In this document: positions 34,224 to 41,848 of the stretch, piece after piece | How the letters are laid out: each line of letters begins with the position of its first letter | Position numbering within the stretch: the first letter of the stretch is position 1 | Origin: Nonomuraea typhae | GTDB taxonomy: Bacteria > Actinomycetota > Actinomycetes > Streptosporangiales > Streptosporangiaceae | Direction of reading: 5' to 3' | Length of the DNA stretch: 64,000 nt | NCBI RefSeq assembly: GCF_009760925.1 | Contig: NZ_VRLV01000006.1 | Location: 248,001-312,000, forward strand | The notes under the pieces: generated by a model | The model's database searches: none | Told to the model about the DNA's origin: nothing | What the model saw: only the letters and a program-made list of their open reading frames with translations | Made by a program: the position numbers and the translations under genes

Positions 34224-34484
34224 ATGACCCACGAACCGGCCTTCCGCCGTACCCCTCTCACTGCGGACGAACAGGTGCGCGGCCAGGCGAGCATGGCTCC
34301 CCACATCGCCCAGCAGCTCCTCGCCACCGGACGATGGAGGGTGAGCGCCGACACCCCGGACGTGGTCGAGCTCTTCCAGGGCGCGGCCCGTCTCGCCGGC
34401 GAGATGCTCCAGCGGCCCGTGGTCAGCTACGCCAACGGCAGGGACATCGTGATCACCTTTGGCGATGAGGGGCCGGCCGACTGA
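34224..34484 (+). CDS. Small hypothetical protein
   Basis: An 86-residue protein preceded by GAGGAGA. It opens MTHEPAFRRTPLTADEQV and reads as helix (MAPHIAQQLLATGRWRV) then strands (VVSYANGRDIVITFGDE). I do not recognise it. It has normal codon bias and a good ribosome binding site, so it is probably expressed. Confidence 0.6.
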   Translation: MTHEPAFRRTPLTADEQVRGQASMAPHIAQQLLATGRWRVSADTPDVVELFQGAARLAGEMLQRPVVSYANGRDIVITFGDEGPAD

Positions 34485-34571
34485 GGCGCCGGCCCGGGTG
34501 CTTGACGGGGCGGCGCCGGAGTTGTTCGGTGGAGGCGTCAAATTTGCCCCCTTTGATAGGCGGTGGCGGTT

Positions 34572-36200
34572 ATGCGATCGCAACGGGCGGCGGCTTTATC
34601 GGCGAGCGTTCTGCTGACCGTGGCACTGGCCGGCGCGACACCGGCCCACCAGCAGCGGCTCGACCTGGAGACGCCCACCATCCCCGAGCTCCAGCGCGAG
34701 ATGAACGCCGGCAGGCTCACCTCCGTCGAACTGACCGGCGCGTACCTGGACAGGATCGAGCGCCTCGACGGCAAGCTGCACGCTGTCATCACGGTCAACC
34801 CCGACGCGCTGGCGCAGGCGCGGCAGAGTGACCAGCGCCGGCGCGAGCGGCGGCTCCTGGGTCCGATGGACGGGATCCCGATGCTGCTGAAGGACAACGT
34901 CGGCACCGGCGACCGGCAGCCGACCACCGCGGGTTCGCTGGCGCTGCGCGCGGCCAAGCCCAGGGACGCCTTCATCGTCGGCCGCCTGCGGGCGGGTGGC
35001 GCGGTTCTCCTGGGCAAGGCGAACCTGTCGGAGTGGGCGAACTTCCGCTCCACGCAGTCGGCGAGCGGCTGGAGCGCCGTGGGCGGCCAGACCGCCAACC
35101 CGTACGTGCTCGACCGCAATCCCTGCGGATCGAGCTCGGGATCCGGTACGGCGGTGGCCGCACAGCTGGCCGCGGTCGCCATCGGAACCGAGACCGACGG
35201 TTCCATCGTCTGCCCCAGCGGGGCCAACGCCCTGGTCGGGCTCAAACCCACGATCGGACGCGTGAGCCGTACCGGAATCGTGCCGATCTCCGCGGCGCAG
35301 GACACCGCGGGCCCGATGACCCGCAACGTGACCGACACCGCGGTCCTGCTGGCCGCGATCCAGGGCGCCGACCCCGCGGACCCGCCGACGCAGCAGGCGC
35401 AGAACCCCGCCGACTACACGCGCTTCCTGGACCGGGGCGCGCTGCGCGGAGCACGCGTCGGGGTGTGGCGTGAGGGCAACGTCGGGGTGAGCAACGAGAC
35501 CGACGCCGTCTTCGACCGCGCCGTCGCCAAGCTGCGCGAGCTCGGGGCCACCGTCGTGGATCCCGCGGACCTGCCGGGGATCGGCGGGGTGTCCGGACCG
35601 GAGTTCACGGCGCTGCTGTGCGAGTTCAAGCGCGACATCAACGCCTATCTCGCCGCCACCCCCGGCGAGCACCCGAGAACGCTGGCCGGACTCATCGCCT
35701 TCAACCGCGCCAACGCCGGGCGCGAAATGCCGTTCTTCGGACAAGAGTTGTTCGAGACGGCCGAGGCGACCAGCGACGACGCCGCGTGCGCGCAGGCTCG
35801 CACGACCGCCACCACGCTCGCGCGCAAGGCCATCGACGACACGCTGCGGGCGCATCGCCTGGACGCGATCATCGCGCCCACCGGCAGCCCCGCCTGGCCG
35901 ACCGACGTGATCAACGGCGACCACTTCGTCCTCGGCACCTCCACGCCCGCCGCCGTCTCGGGCTACCCGAGCATCACGGTTCCCGCGGGGTTCGCCTTCG
36001 AGCTGCCCATCGGGGTGTCGTTCATCGGGGCGCGCTGGTCGGAGCCGAGACTCATCGGCCTCGCCTACGCCTACGAGCAGGCGACCCGGGTCCGCAAACC
36101 GCCACGCTTCCTTCCCGTCGCACCGCTGCACTCGGGGGTCACCACGACAACCGCCCAGCAGGGTACGGCCGGCGGAGAGCCGAACGGAGCCGCCCGCTAG
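34572..36200 (+). CDS. Secreted amidase-signature enzyme
   Basis: A 542-residue exported amidase. The signal peptide spans about residues 1-27 (SASVLLTVALAGATPAHQ). Catalytic triad elements of the amidase-signature family are visible: the lysine in IPMLLKDNVG, and the cis-serine and nucleophile in the glycine/serine stretch CGSSSGSGTAVAAQLA, followed by ETDGSIVCPS and the end motif GLKPTIGRVSRTGIVP. Members hydrolyse amides such as nicotinamide, peptide amides or fatty acid amides. GTG 34563 is an alternative start three codons upstream. Confidence 0.88.
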   Translation: MRSQRAAALSASVLLTVALAGATPAHQQRLDLETPTIPELQREMNAGRLTSVELTGAYLDRIERLDGKLHAVITVNPDALAQARQSDQRRRERRLLGPMDGIPMLLKDNVGTGDRQPTTAGSLALRAAKPRDAFIVGRLRAGGAVLLGKANLSEWANFRSTQSASGWSAVGGQTANPYVLDRNPCGSSSGSGTAVAAQLAAVAIGTETDGSIVCPSGANALVGLKPTIGRVSRTGIVPISAAQDTAGPMTRNVTDTAVLLAAIQGADPADPPTQQAQNPADYTRFLDRGALRGARVGVWREGNVGVSNETDAVFDRAVAKLRELGATVVDPADLPGIGGVSGPEFTALLCEFKRDINAYLAATPGEHPRTLAGLIAFNRANAGREMPFFGQELFETAEATSDDAACAQARTTATTLARKAIDDTLRAHRLDAIIAPTGSPAWPTDVINGDHFVLGTSTPAAVSGYPSITVPAGFAFELPIGVSFIGARWSEPRLIGLAYAYEQATRVRKPPRFLPVAPLHSGVTTTTAQQGTAGGEPNGAAR

Positions 36201-36216
36201 ACAGGTCGCTCGAGGG

Positions 36217-36651
36217 TCACATCGAGGTGGCGAGCCGTCGCTCTGGCTGACCGGTCACCTGGGCGATCAGTGAATAGTCCTTGTCCACGTGCAGGACGGT
36301 CGCCCCGGCACGCTCGGCGCAGGCGGCGATCATCAGGTCCGTCACGGGCCTGCGCCATTCTCCGGTTTCGGTCAGGAGCCGCTGCACTTCCATGGCCCGA
36401 TCCATCACCCATGCCATGTCTGCTTCATAGGTGCCGGCGGATGGGTCTGGCAGTTGGGCGAGCGATGCCCAGCGGAATCGCAGTCGTTCATACTCCTCGG
36501 GGCTGCGGGCCGAATAGAGGACCTCCATCGTGGCCACATGACAGGTGGCGGTGATTCCCTCGCCGACGATGTGGGTGAAGTCGGCGCGTGCGACCGGGTC
36601 TCGCCGAGCCCACTCCCATGCGGATTTGTCGACGAGATAGACGGTGCTCAC
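36217..36651 (-). CDS. vapC: VapC-type PIN-domain toxin
   Basis: A 144-residue PIN-domain ribonuclease, the toxin of a type II toxin-antitoxin pair. Acidic metal ligands are visible: D8 in YLVDKSAWEWA, E43 in ATMEVLYSA, D105 in PVTDLMIAA and D123/D125 in LHVDKDYSLIA. The order and spacing fit VapC. It starts with GTG overlapping the vapB stop (GTGA), ensuring coupled translation. VapC toxins cleave tRNA or 23S rRNA; the target cannot be inferred. Confidence 0.93.
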   Translation of the reverse strand: MSTVYLVDKSAWEWARRDPVARADFTHIVGEGITATCHVATMEVLYSARSPEEYERLRFRWASLAQLPDPSAGTYEADMAWVMDRAMEVQRLLTETGEWRRPVTDLMIAACAERAGATVLHVDKDYSLIAQVTGQPERRLATSM

Positions 36652-36869
36652 GCCTCGTCTCCGGGATGGGTCTTGTGCCGAATCTGCCAGGCGTCCTCGG
36701 ACAGGTCGATCGCGAGTTCATCCAGCAGCGCGAGCGCGTTCTTGGCGGCACGCCGGTTGGCGATCGCTCGCAGTGCGGCGTTCACGGTGTCGCGCTTGGT
36801 AGATGTGCCGAGCTCTTCGGCGGCGAGTGCGAGGGCGTCGTCGTCCAAATCGATCACGGTCTTGGCCAA
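36648..36869 (-). CDS. vapB: VapB-type antitoxin
   Basis: A 73-residue antitoxin of the VapB (DUF2191) type beginning MAKTVIDLDDDALALAAEEL, with a ribbon-helix-helix-like N-terminal part (TSTKRDTVNAALRAIANRRA) and a C-terminal toxin-wrapping tail. It starts with TTG, fixed by the family's typical MAKTVIDL opening and by GGGAGGTGG just upstream. It should bind the promoter together with VapC. Confidence 0.9.
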   Translation of the reverse strand: MAKTVIDLDDDALALAAEELGTSTKRDTVNAALRAIANRRAAKNALALLDELAIDLSEDAWQIRHKTHPGDEA

Positions 36870-36973
36870 GGGCCACCTCCCTTGCTTGAGTATATATCCT
36901 ATCGCGTTGACGACTAGATCAATATAGCCCTCTGGTATATCCCCTTCCTGGCCGCGCTGATATACGAAACAGC
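36870..36973 (-). promoter_or_regulatory. vapBC promoter region with repeated GGATATA(T)AC motifs
   Basis: An AT-rich island of about 100 bp between vapB and the MFS gene. On the minus strand it holds GGATATACC, CTATATTGATC and GGATATATACTC, the last immediately before the vapB ribosome binding site. Similar ATAC-containing words at intervals suggest a VapB operator overlapping the promoter; the exact -35/-10 pair is not clear. Confidence 0.4.
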
Positions 36974-38173
36974 CTAACGCGTGGTTGCGACCGGCACCCG
37001 GGCCGAAGCGGACGTCGTGGCGGAGGTACGGCGGTGCAGTGCGTGGGCCAGGGCTCCCAAGGCCAGGGCGCCCAGGGCCATGGCGGCGCCCACCCAGCCC
37101 ACGGACGGGTACCCGAATCCGGCGCTGATCGCCAGCCCGGCCAGCCAGGGTGCGAGGGTGTTGCCGATGTTGAACGCAGAGACGGTGACGGACCCGGCGA
37201 GGGTGGCCGCGGATCCGGCCAGCGCGTACACGCGGACGTTGACGGCCGGGTTCGTGGCCATTCCGGCCACGCCCATCAACAGGACGAGCACGATCACGGC
37301 CACGGGGGAGGAGGCGGTGAGCGCGAGGGCGGCGGAGGTGAGGACGACTCCGGTCATGCCGACGTAGAAGGTGGTGAACGGCCTGGCGTCCGCCGTACGA
37401 CCGCCGAGGGTGATGCCGATCAGGCTGCCCAGCCCGAACAGGGCGAGCACGGCGGAGACCCAGCCGCCGGACAGGCCGGTGGTGTCCTCGAGCAGGGCGC
37501 CGAGGTAGCTGAAGCTGGCCATCATGGAGCTGAAGCTCAGCGAGACGGCGCCGTAGGTGATCCAGAGCCGCACGTTGGCCATGGCCCGCAGTTCGTCGCG
37601 CAGGCGCGGCGGCCGCTGGGGGTCGGTGCGGACGGCGGGGACGCGGGCCAGGATCCCGGCGAAGGCGACGGCGGTGAGGGCGGCGACGGTCCAGAAGGCG
37701 GCGCGCCAGTCGGCGTACTGGCTGATGAGGGTGCCGGCGGGGACGCCGAGGACGGTGGAGAGCGTGATGCCGCCGACCACGATCGCCAGGGCCCTGGCGC
37801 GGACGTCGGGGGAGACCATGCTGGTGGCGGTCGCGGCGGCGACGCCGAAGAAGCCCGCGTAGACGAAGGCGCCGACGACCCGGGTGGCGAACAGCACCTC
37901 GTATCCGGGTGCGAGGGCGCCGACGACGTGGGTCGCGATGAAGATCGCGAGAAAGGCCAAGAGGGTACGGCGGCGCGGCCAGCGCAGGGTGAGGGCGGCG
38001 AGCAAGGGGGCGCCGACGACCATGCCGACGGCGAAGGCCGAGATCAGCAGGCCCGCGTCGGGGACGGTCACGCCGAGGTCGTGGGCCATGGCCGGGAGGA
38101 GCCCGGCGAGCATGAACTCCGAGGTTCCCATGGCGAAGATCGCCAATCCGAGCACGTAGACGGCGAAAGGCAT
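36974..38173 (-). CDS. MFS drug-efflux type transporter (DHA1-like)
   Basis: A 399-residue 12-helix major facilitator of the AraJ/Cmx-like drug:H+ antiporter branch. It opens MPFAVYVLGLAIFAMGTSEF, with the motif A region LLISAFAVGMVVGAPLLAAL and cytoplasmic loop RWPRRRTLLAF, and motif C-like GGITLSTVLGVPAG. It probably exports small toxic molecules or metabolites. An AAGGAGGAC site precedes the ATG and an operator-like sequence 19-40 bp upstream matches one before the adjacent tetR gene, which likely controls it. Confidence 0.9.
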   Translation of the reverse strand: MPFAVYVLGLAIFAMGTSEFMLAGLLPAMAHDLGVTVPDAGLLISAFAVGMVVGAPLLAALTLRWPRRRTLLAFLAIFIATHVVGALAPGYEVLFATRVVGAFVYAGFFGVAAATATSMVSPDVRARALAIVVGGITLSTVLGVPAGTLISQYADWRAAFWTVAALTAVAFAGILARVPAVRTDPQRPPRLRDELRAMANVRLWITYGAVSLSFSSMMASFSYLGALLEDTTGLSGGWVSAVLALFGLGSLIGITLGGRTADARPFTTFYVGMTGVVLTSAALALTASSPVAVIVLVLLMGVAGMATNPAVNVRVYALAGSAATLAGSVTVSAFNIGNTLAPWLAGLAISAGFGYPSVGWVGAAMALGALALGALAHALHRRTSATTSASARVPVATTR

Positions 38174-38191
38174 GGGGGCCGTCCTCCTTGT

Positions 38192-38213
38192 TTTAGATAG
38201 TTCAGTTCAAAAT
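38192..38213. promoter_or_regulatory. Operator-like site in the MFS promoter
   Basis: On the minus strand, ATTTTGAACTGAACTATCTA lies just upstream of the MFS ribosome binding site. It matches the site before the tetR gene at TTTTG-ACTG-ACT-TCTA positions. It is quasi-palindromic and well placed for repression by the neighbouring TetR protein. Confidence 0.6.
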
Positions 38214-38229
38214 GTGGGCAGGGAAAAGC

Positions 38230-38802
38230 TCAGAGGGCCTGCAGGACCGTCTGCGCGATCGAGCGGACCGTGTCCGGCGTGGCGCCGCCGCGCAGCGCGA
38301 CCTGCATGCCGCCGATCGAGGAGATGACGAAGTGGGCGAGCGCGCCCGGGTCCTTGTCCGGTGAGATCTCGCCCGCGGCCTGAGCGGCGGCGAGGGCGGT
38401 CCTGATGGCGGCGAAGCGGCGGTCGTAGTCGCGCTTGAGGAGCTTGGCCACCTCGGCGTCGTGCGGCGCCAGTTCGATCATGGAGTTCACGACCAGGCAG
38501 CCCGGCGGGAGGCCGTCCTTCGGCTCGAGGAGCATGCGGAACAACGTGTCGATGCGCTCGTGGACGGGCACCTCGCTCTCCAGGGTCGCGATGATGGTCG
38601 CGGTCCTGACGTCCATGTAGTAGCGCAGCGCCTTGGTGAACAGCTCGTGCTTGCTGGTGAAGGTGTTGTAGATGCTGCTGCGGCCGAGCCCGGTGGCCTC
38701 GCAGAGGTCCTGGGTGGAGGTGGCCTCGTAGCCGGAGCGGATGAACGCCCGCATGGCCGCGTCCACCGCCCGCTCCTCGTCGAACTGCCTCGGTCGTGCC
38801 AT
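38230..38802 (-). CDS. TetR/AcrR family transcriptional regulator
   Basis: A 190-residue repressor: the HTH lies at residues 7-50 (FDEERAVDAAMRAFIRSGYE, then CEATGLGRSSIYNTFTSKHE), with a TetR_C-type sensor domain behind it (PGCLVVNSMIELAPHDAEVA). ATG preferred over upstream in-frame codons because MARPRQF is a typical opening. The gene is 56 bp downstream of the MFS start codon, in the same direction; shared operators point to coordinated, autoregulated control. Confidence 0.9.
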   Translation of the reverse strand: MARPRQFDEERAVDAAMRAFIRSGYEATSTQDLCEATGLGRSSIYNTFTSKHELFTKALRYYMDVRTATIIATLESEVPVHERIDTLFRMLLEPKDGLPPGCLVVNSMIELAPHDAEVAKLLKRDYDRRFAAIRTALAAAQAAGEISPDKDPGALAHFVISSIGGMQVALRGGATPDTVRSIAQTVLQAL

Positions 38803-38820
38803 GCGATCACGGTAGCACGT

Positions 38821-38842
38821 TTTTGGACTGTACTGTCTATAA
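38821..38842. promoter_or_regulatory. Operator-like palindrome upstream of tetR
   Basis: TTTTGGACTGTACTGTCTAT contains the imperfect 16-bp palindrome TGGACTGTACTGTCTA (central GTAC, 12 of 16 positions symmetric). It overlaps the likely tetR promoter and sits 34 bp from the metG start on the other strand. Confidence 0.6.
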
Positions 38843-38875
38843 CTCCGGGTGGCGGAAAGCCGTAGGCTTAGGGTC

Positions 38876-40666
38876 ATGTCCCAGCACATCTTGACCGCCG
38901 TCGCGTGGCCGTACGCCAACGGCCCCCGCCACATCGGGCACGTCTCCGGGTTCGGCGTGCCGTCCGACGTCTTCAGTCGCTACCAGCGCATGGCGGGCAA
39001 CAAGGTGCTGATGGTCTCCGGCACCGACGAGCACGGCACCCCGATCCAGGTCCAGGCGGACAAGGAAGGGGTCACCGCCCGGGAGCTGGCCGACCGCTAC
39101 AACCGGGTCATCGCCGAGGACCTCACCGGCCTCGGCCTCTCCTACGACCTGTTCACCCGGACCACGACCCAGAACCACTACGCCGTCACGCAGGAGATCT
39201 TCAAGGGTCTCTTCGACAACGGCTACATCTTCCCGAAGACCACGATGGGCGCCATCTCCCCATCGACCGGGCGCACCCTTCCCGACCGCTACATCGAGGG
39301 CACCTGCCCCATCTGCGGCTACGACGGGGCCCGTGGCGACCAGTGCGACAACTGCGGCAACCAGCTCGACCCGATCCAGCTGATCAACCCCAAGAGCCGC
39401 ATCAACGGCGAGACCCCGGTCTTCGTCGAGACCGAGCACTTCATGCTCGACCTGCCCGCCTTCGCCGAGGTGCTCGGCACCTACCTGCAGGCCAAGCAGG
39501 GCGACTGGCGGCCCAACGTGCTCAAGTTCGCCCTCAACCTGCTCGGCGACCTGCAGCCCCGGGCCATCAGCCGTGACCTCGACTGGGGCGTGCCGATCCC
39601 GCTCGACGGCTGGAGCGAGCAGGCCAACAAGCGGCTCTACGTCTGGTTCGACGCGGTCATCGGCTACCTCAGCGCCAGCGTCGAGTGGGCCAGGCGCAGC
39701 GGCGACCCCGAAGCCTGGCGCCAGTGGTGGCAGAACCCCGACGCCAAGAGCTACTACTTCATGGGCAAGGACAACATCGTCTTCCACGCCGAGATCTGGC
39801 CGGCGATGTTGTTCGGCTACAGCGGCATCGGCGCCAGGGGCGGCCAGGCCGGCTCGCTGGGCGCGCTCAACGTGCCCTCCGAGGTGGTCTCGAGCGAGTT
39901 CCTGACGATGGAGGGCAAGAAGTTCTCCTCCTCGCGCCAGGTCGTCATCTACGTGCGCGACTTCCTGGCCCGCTACGACGCCGACGCCCTGCGCTACTAC
40001 ATCGCCGTGGCCGGGCCGGAGAACCAGGACACCGACTTCACCTGGCAGGAGTTCGTCAACCGCAACAACGGCGAGCTGGTCGCCGCCTGGGGCAACCTGG
40101 TCAACCGGTCGATCTCGATGGCGGCCAAGAACTTCGGCGCCATCCCCGAGGCTGGCGACCTGACCGACGCCGACCGGGCGCTGCTGGAGCGCTCGCGCAG
40201 GGCCTTCGCCCCGGTGGGCGCGGAGCTGGGCCGCTCGCGATTCAAGAACGCCATCACCGAGGCGTTCGACGTGGTCCGTGAGGCCAACAAGTACCTCGCC
40301 GAGCAGGAGCCCTGGAAGCTCAAGGACGACCCCGAGCGGCAGAAGTCGATCCTGTTCACCGCTCTGCAGGTGGTCGACGACGCCAAGACGATGCTCACGC
40401 CGTTCCTGCCCGCCTCCTCCAACAAGGTCCACGCCATGCTCGGCGGCGAGGGCGTCTGGTCGGGCATGCCGGAGATCCGGGAGGTGGACGAGGACGGCGG
40501 CCGGCCGTACCCCGTCATCACCGGCGACTACGACGACGGCGCGCGCTGGGAGCACCGGCCGATCAAGCCGGGCACCCCGCTCGCGCCGCCGGTGCCGCTG
40601 TTCAAGAAGCTCGATCCGAAGGTCGTCGACGAGGAACTGGCGCGGCTGGATAATCCGGAAGGCTGA
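38876..40666 (+). CDS. metG: Methionyl-tRNA synthetase
   Basis: A 596-residue class I aminoacyl-tRNA synthetase that charges tRNA-Met. The HIGH-type motif is [11 protein letters not shown], the Rossmann domain continues [16 protein letters not shown], and a zinc knuckle has CPICG and CDNCG. The second signature reads KFSSSRQ instead of KMSKS, a variant I believe to be common in actinomycete MetRS. An anticodon-binding helical domain follows ([20 protein letters not shown]). There is no C-terminal tRNA-binding dimer domain. The start ATG is at 74 bp from the divergent tetR; its end overlaps a convergent gene. Confidence 0.96.
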   Translation: MSQHILTAVAWPYANGPRHIGHVSGFGVPSDVFSRYQRMAGNKVLMVSGTDEHGTPIQVQADKEGVTARELADRYNRVIAEDLTGLGLSYDLFTRTTTQNHYAVTQEIFKGLFDNGYIFPKTTMGAISPSTGRTLPDRYIEGTCPICGYDGARGDQCDNCGNQLDPIQLINPKSRINGETPVFVETEHFMLDLPAFAEVLGTYLQAKQGDWRPNVLKFALNLLGDLQPRAISRDLDWGVPIPLDGWSEQANKRLYVWFDAVIGYLSASVEWARRSGDPEAWRQWWQNPDAKSYYFMGKDNIVFHAEIWPAMLFGYSGIGARGGQAGSLGALNVPSEVVSSEFLTMEGKKFSSSRQVVIYVRDFLARYDADALRYYIAVAGPENQDTDFTWQEFVNRNNGELVAAWGNLVNRSISMAAKNFGAIPEAGDLTDADRALLERSRRAFAPVGAELGRSRFKNAITEAFDVVREANKYLAEQEPWKLKDDPERQKSILFTALQVVDDAKTMLTPFLPASSNKVHAMLGGEGVWSGMPEIREVDEDGGRPYPVITGDYDDGARWEHRPIKPGTPLAPPVPLFKKLDPKVVDEELARLDNPEG

Positions 40667-41813
40667 CCGCCTCGGCGGTCCTCCTGATGGACCTGGCCAT
40701 GGCGCCCTTCCACGGCAGGTAGGGCAGGAGCCGGTAGCTCAGGTTCATGAGGTGGGTCATCACCCGCGTCTTCGGGACCATGAATCCGGCCACGCCTTCG
40801 GCGGATTTCTGCGCCCCTGCCACGTAGGGGCGCATGATCTGCTCGTAGCGGGCGAACGCCTCGGGGAAGCCCGCGGTGGCGAGTTCGCCGGCCAGCACGT
40901 ACGCGCCCACCGCCGCCAGGCCGGTGCCCATGCCCGACAGCGGCGAGGCGCACCAGGCGGCATCGCCGAGCAGCACCACCCGGCCGCGTGACCAGTGGTC
41001 GAGGCGGATCTGGCTGATCGAGTCGAAGTACAGGTCGTCGGCCTCGCGCAGGTCGGCGAGGAGCCGGGGCACGATCCAGCCGGCGTCGGAGAAGACGTCG
41101 GTGAGGATGCGCCGCTGCTGCTCGACGTCGTGCCGGTCGTAGGTGAGCGGCTCGCTGCCGAAGGAGAACACCGCCTTGGCCTCCCGGTTGCCGCGAGCGC
41201 TGTAGGTGGCGGCCATCCGGCCTCTGGGCAGGCTCAGGCTCAGGCCCGTGTGGTCGAGGTTCAGGTGGTTGGGCGTGGTGAACACCGCGTTGTACAGGCC
41301 CAGGTAGGAGGCGTAACGCTCCTCCGGGCCGAAGGCCAGCCTGCGCACCGCGGAGTGCAGGCCGTCGGCGCCGACGACCAGGTCGAAGCGGCGTGTCGGG
41401 CCGCGCTCGAAGGTGACGGCCACGCCGTGGGCGTCCTCGTCCAGGGAGGCGATGGAGTCGCCGAAGACGTACTCGGTCTCCCCGCGCGTCGCCTCGTACA
41501 GGATGCGGGCCAGGTCGCCGCGCAGGATCTCCACGTCGCCGGCGAAGATGTCGTCCGGCATCTTGACCAGCTTCTTGCCGGACTCGTTCACGTTCCACAT
41601 CGCGCCCATGTTCGTCTGCTCGCGCTCGATGGCGGCCAGCACGCCCATCTCACGCAGCACCCGCAGGTGCGCCCGGCCGCGGAAGTCGACCGCGTAGCCG
41701 CCGTCACGCGGTCCGGGCGCCCGCTCCACGATCGTGACCCGGAAGCCGTACCGGGTCAGCATGAGGGCCAGGGCGGGGCCGGCGACGCTCGCGCCGGAGA
41801 TCAGGATGTCCAT
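40602..41813 (-). CDS. FAD-dependent aromatic-type monooxygenase
   Basis: A 403-residue flavoprotein of the PHBH/UbiH-like group A monooxygenases. It has the N-terminal dinucleotide fold [20 protein letters not shown] with E/R closing ([14 protein letters not shown]), the DG motif [13 protein letters not shown] and the FAD ribityl motif [20 protein letters not shown]. Substrates are phenolics, polyketides or tetracycline-like compounds; no biosynthetic cluster is nearby, so detoxification is possible. It overlaps the metG end by 65 bp on the opposite strand. The ATG nearest the Rossmann strand was chosen. Confidence 0.88.
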   Translation of the reverse strand: MDILISGASVAGPALALMLTRYGFRVTIVERAPGPRDGGYAVDFRGRAHLRVLREMGVLAAIEREQTNMGAMWNVNESGKKLVKMPDDIFAGDVEILRGDLARILYEATRGETEYVFGDSIASLDEDAHGVAVTFERGPTRRFDLVVGADGLHSAVRRLAFGPEERYASYLGLYNAVFTTPNHLNLDHTGLSLSLPRGRMAATYSARGNREAKAVFSFGSEPLTYDRHDVEQQRRILTDVFSDAGWIVPRLLADLREADDLYFDSISQIRLDHWSRGRVVLLGDAAWCASPLSGMGTGLAAVGAYVLAGELATAGFPEAFARYEQIMRPYVAGAQKSAEGVAGFMVPKTRVMTHLMNLSYRLLPYLPWKGAMARSIRRTAEAVSLPDYPAAPVPRRRPSDRAS

Positions 41814-41848
41814 GGCGGCCACGCTCGCGGGCAGCGCTCACCGATGGC

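Noticed and set aside
38876-40666. MetRS KFSSS motif as a sign of a non-functional synthetase
   Set aside because: The remaining motifs are intact and I believe this variant is common in actinomycete MetRS, so it is not odd.
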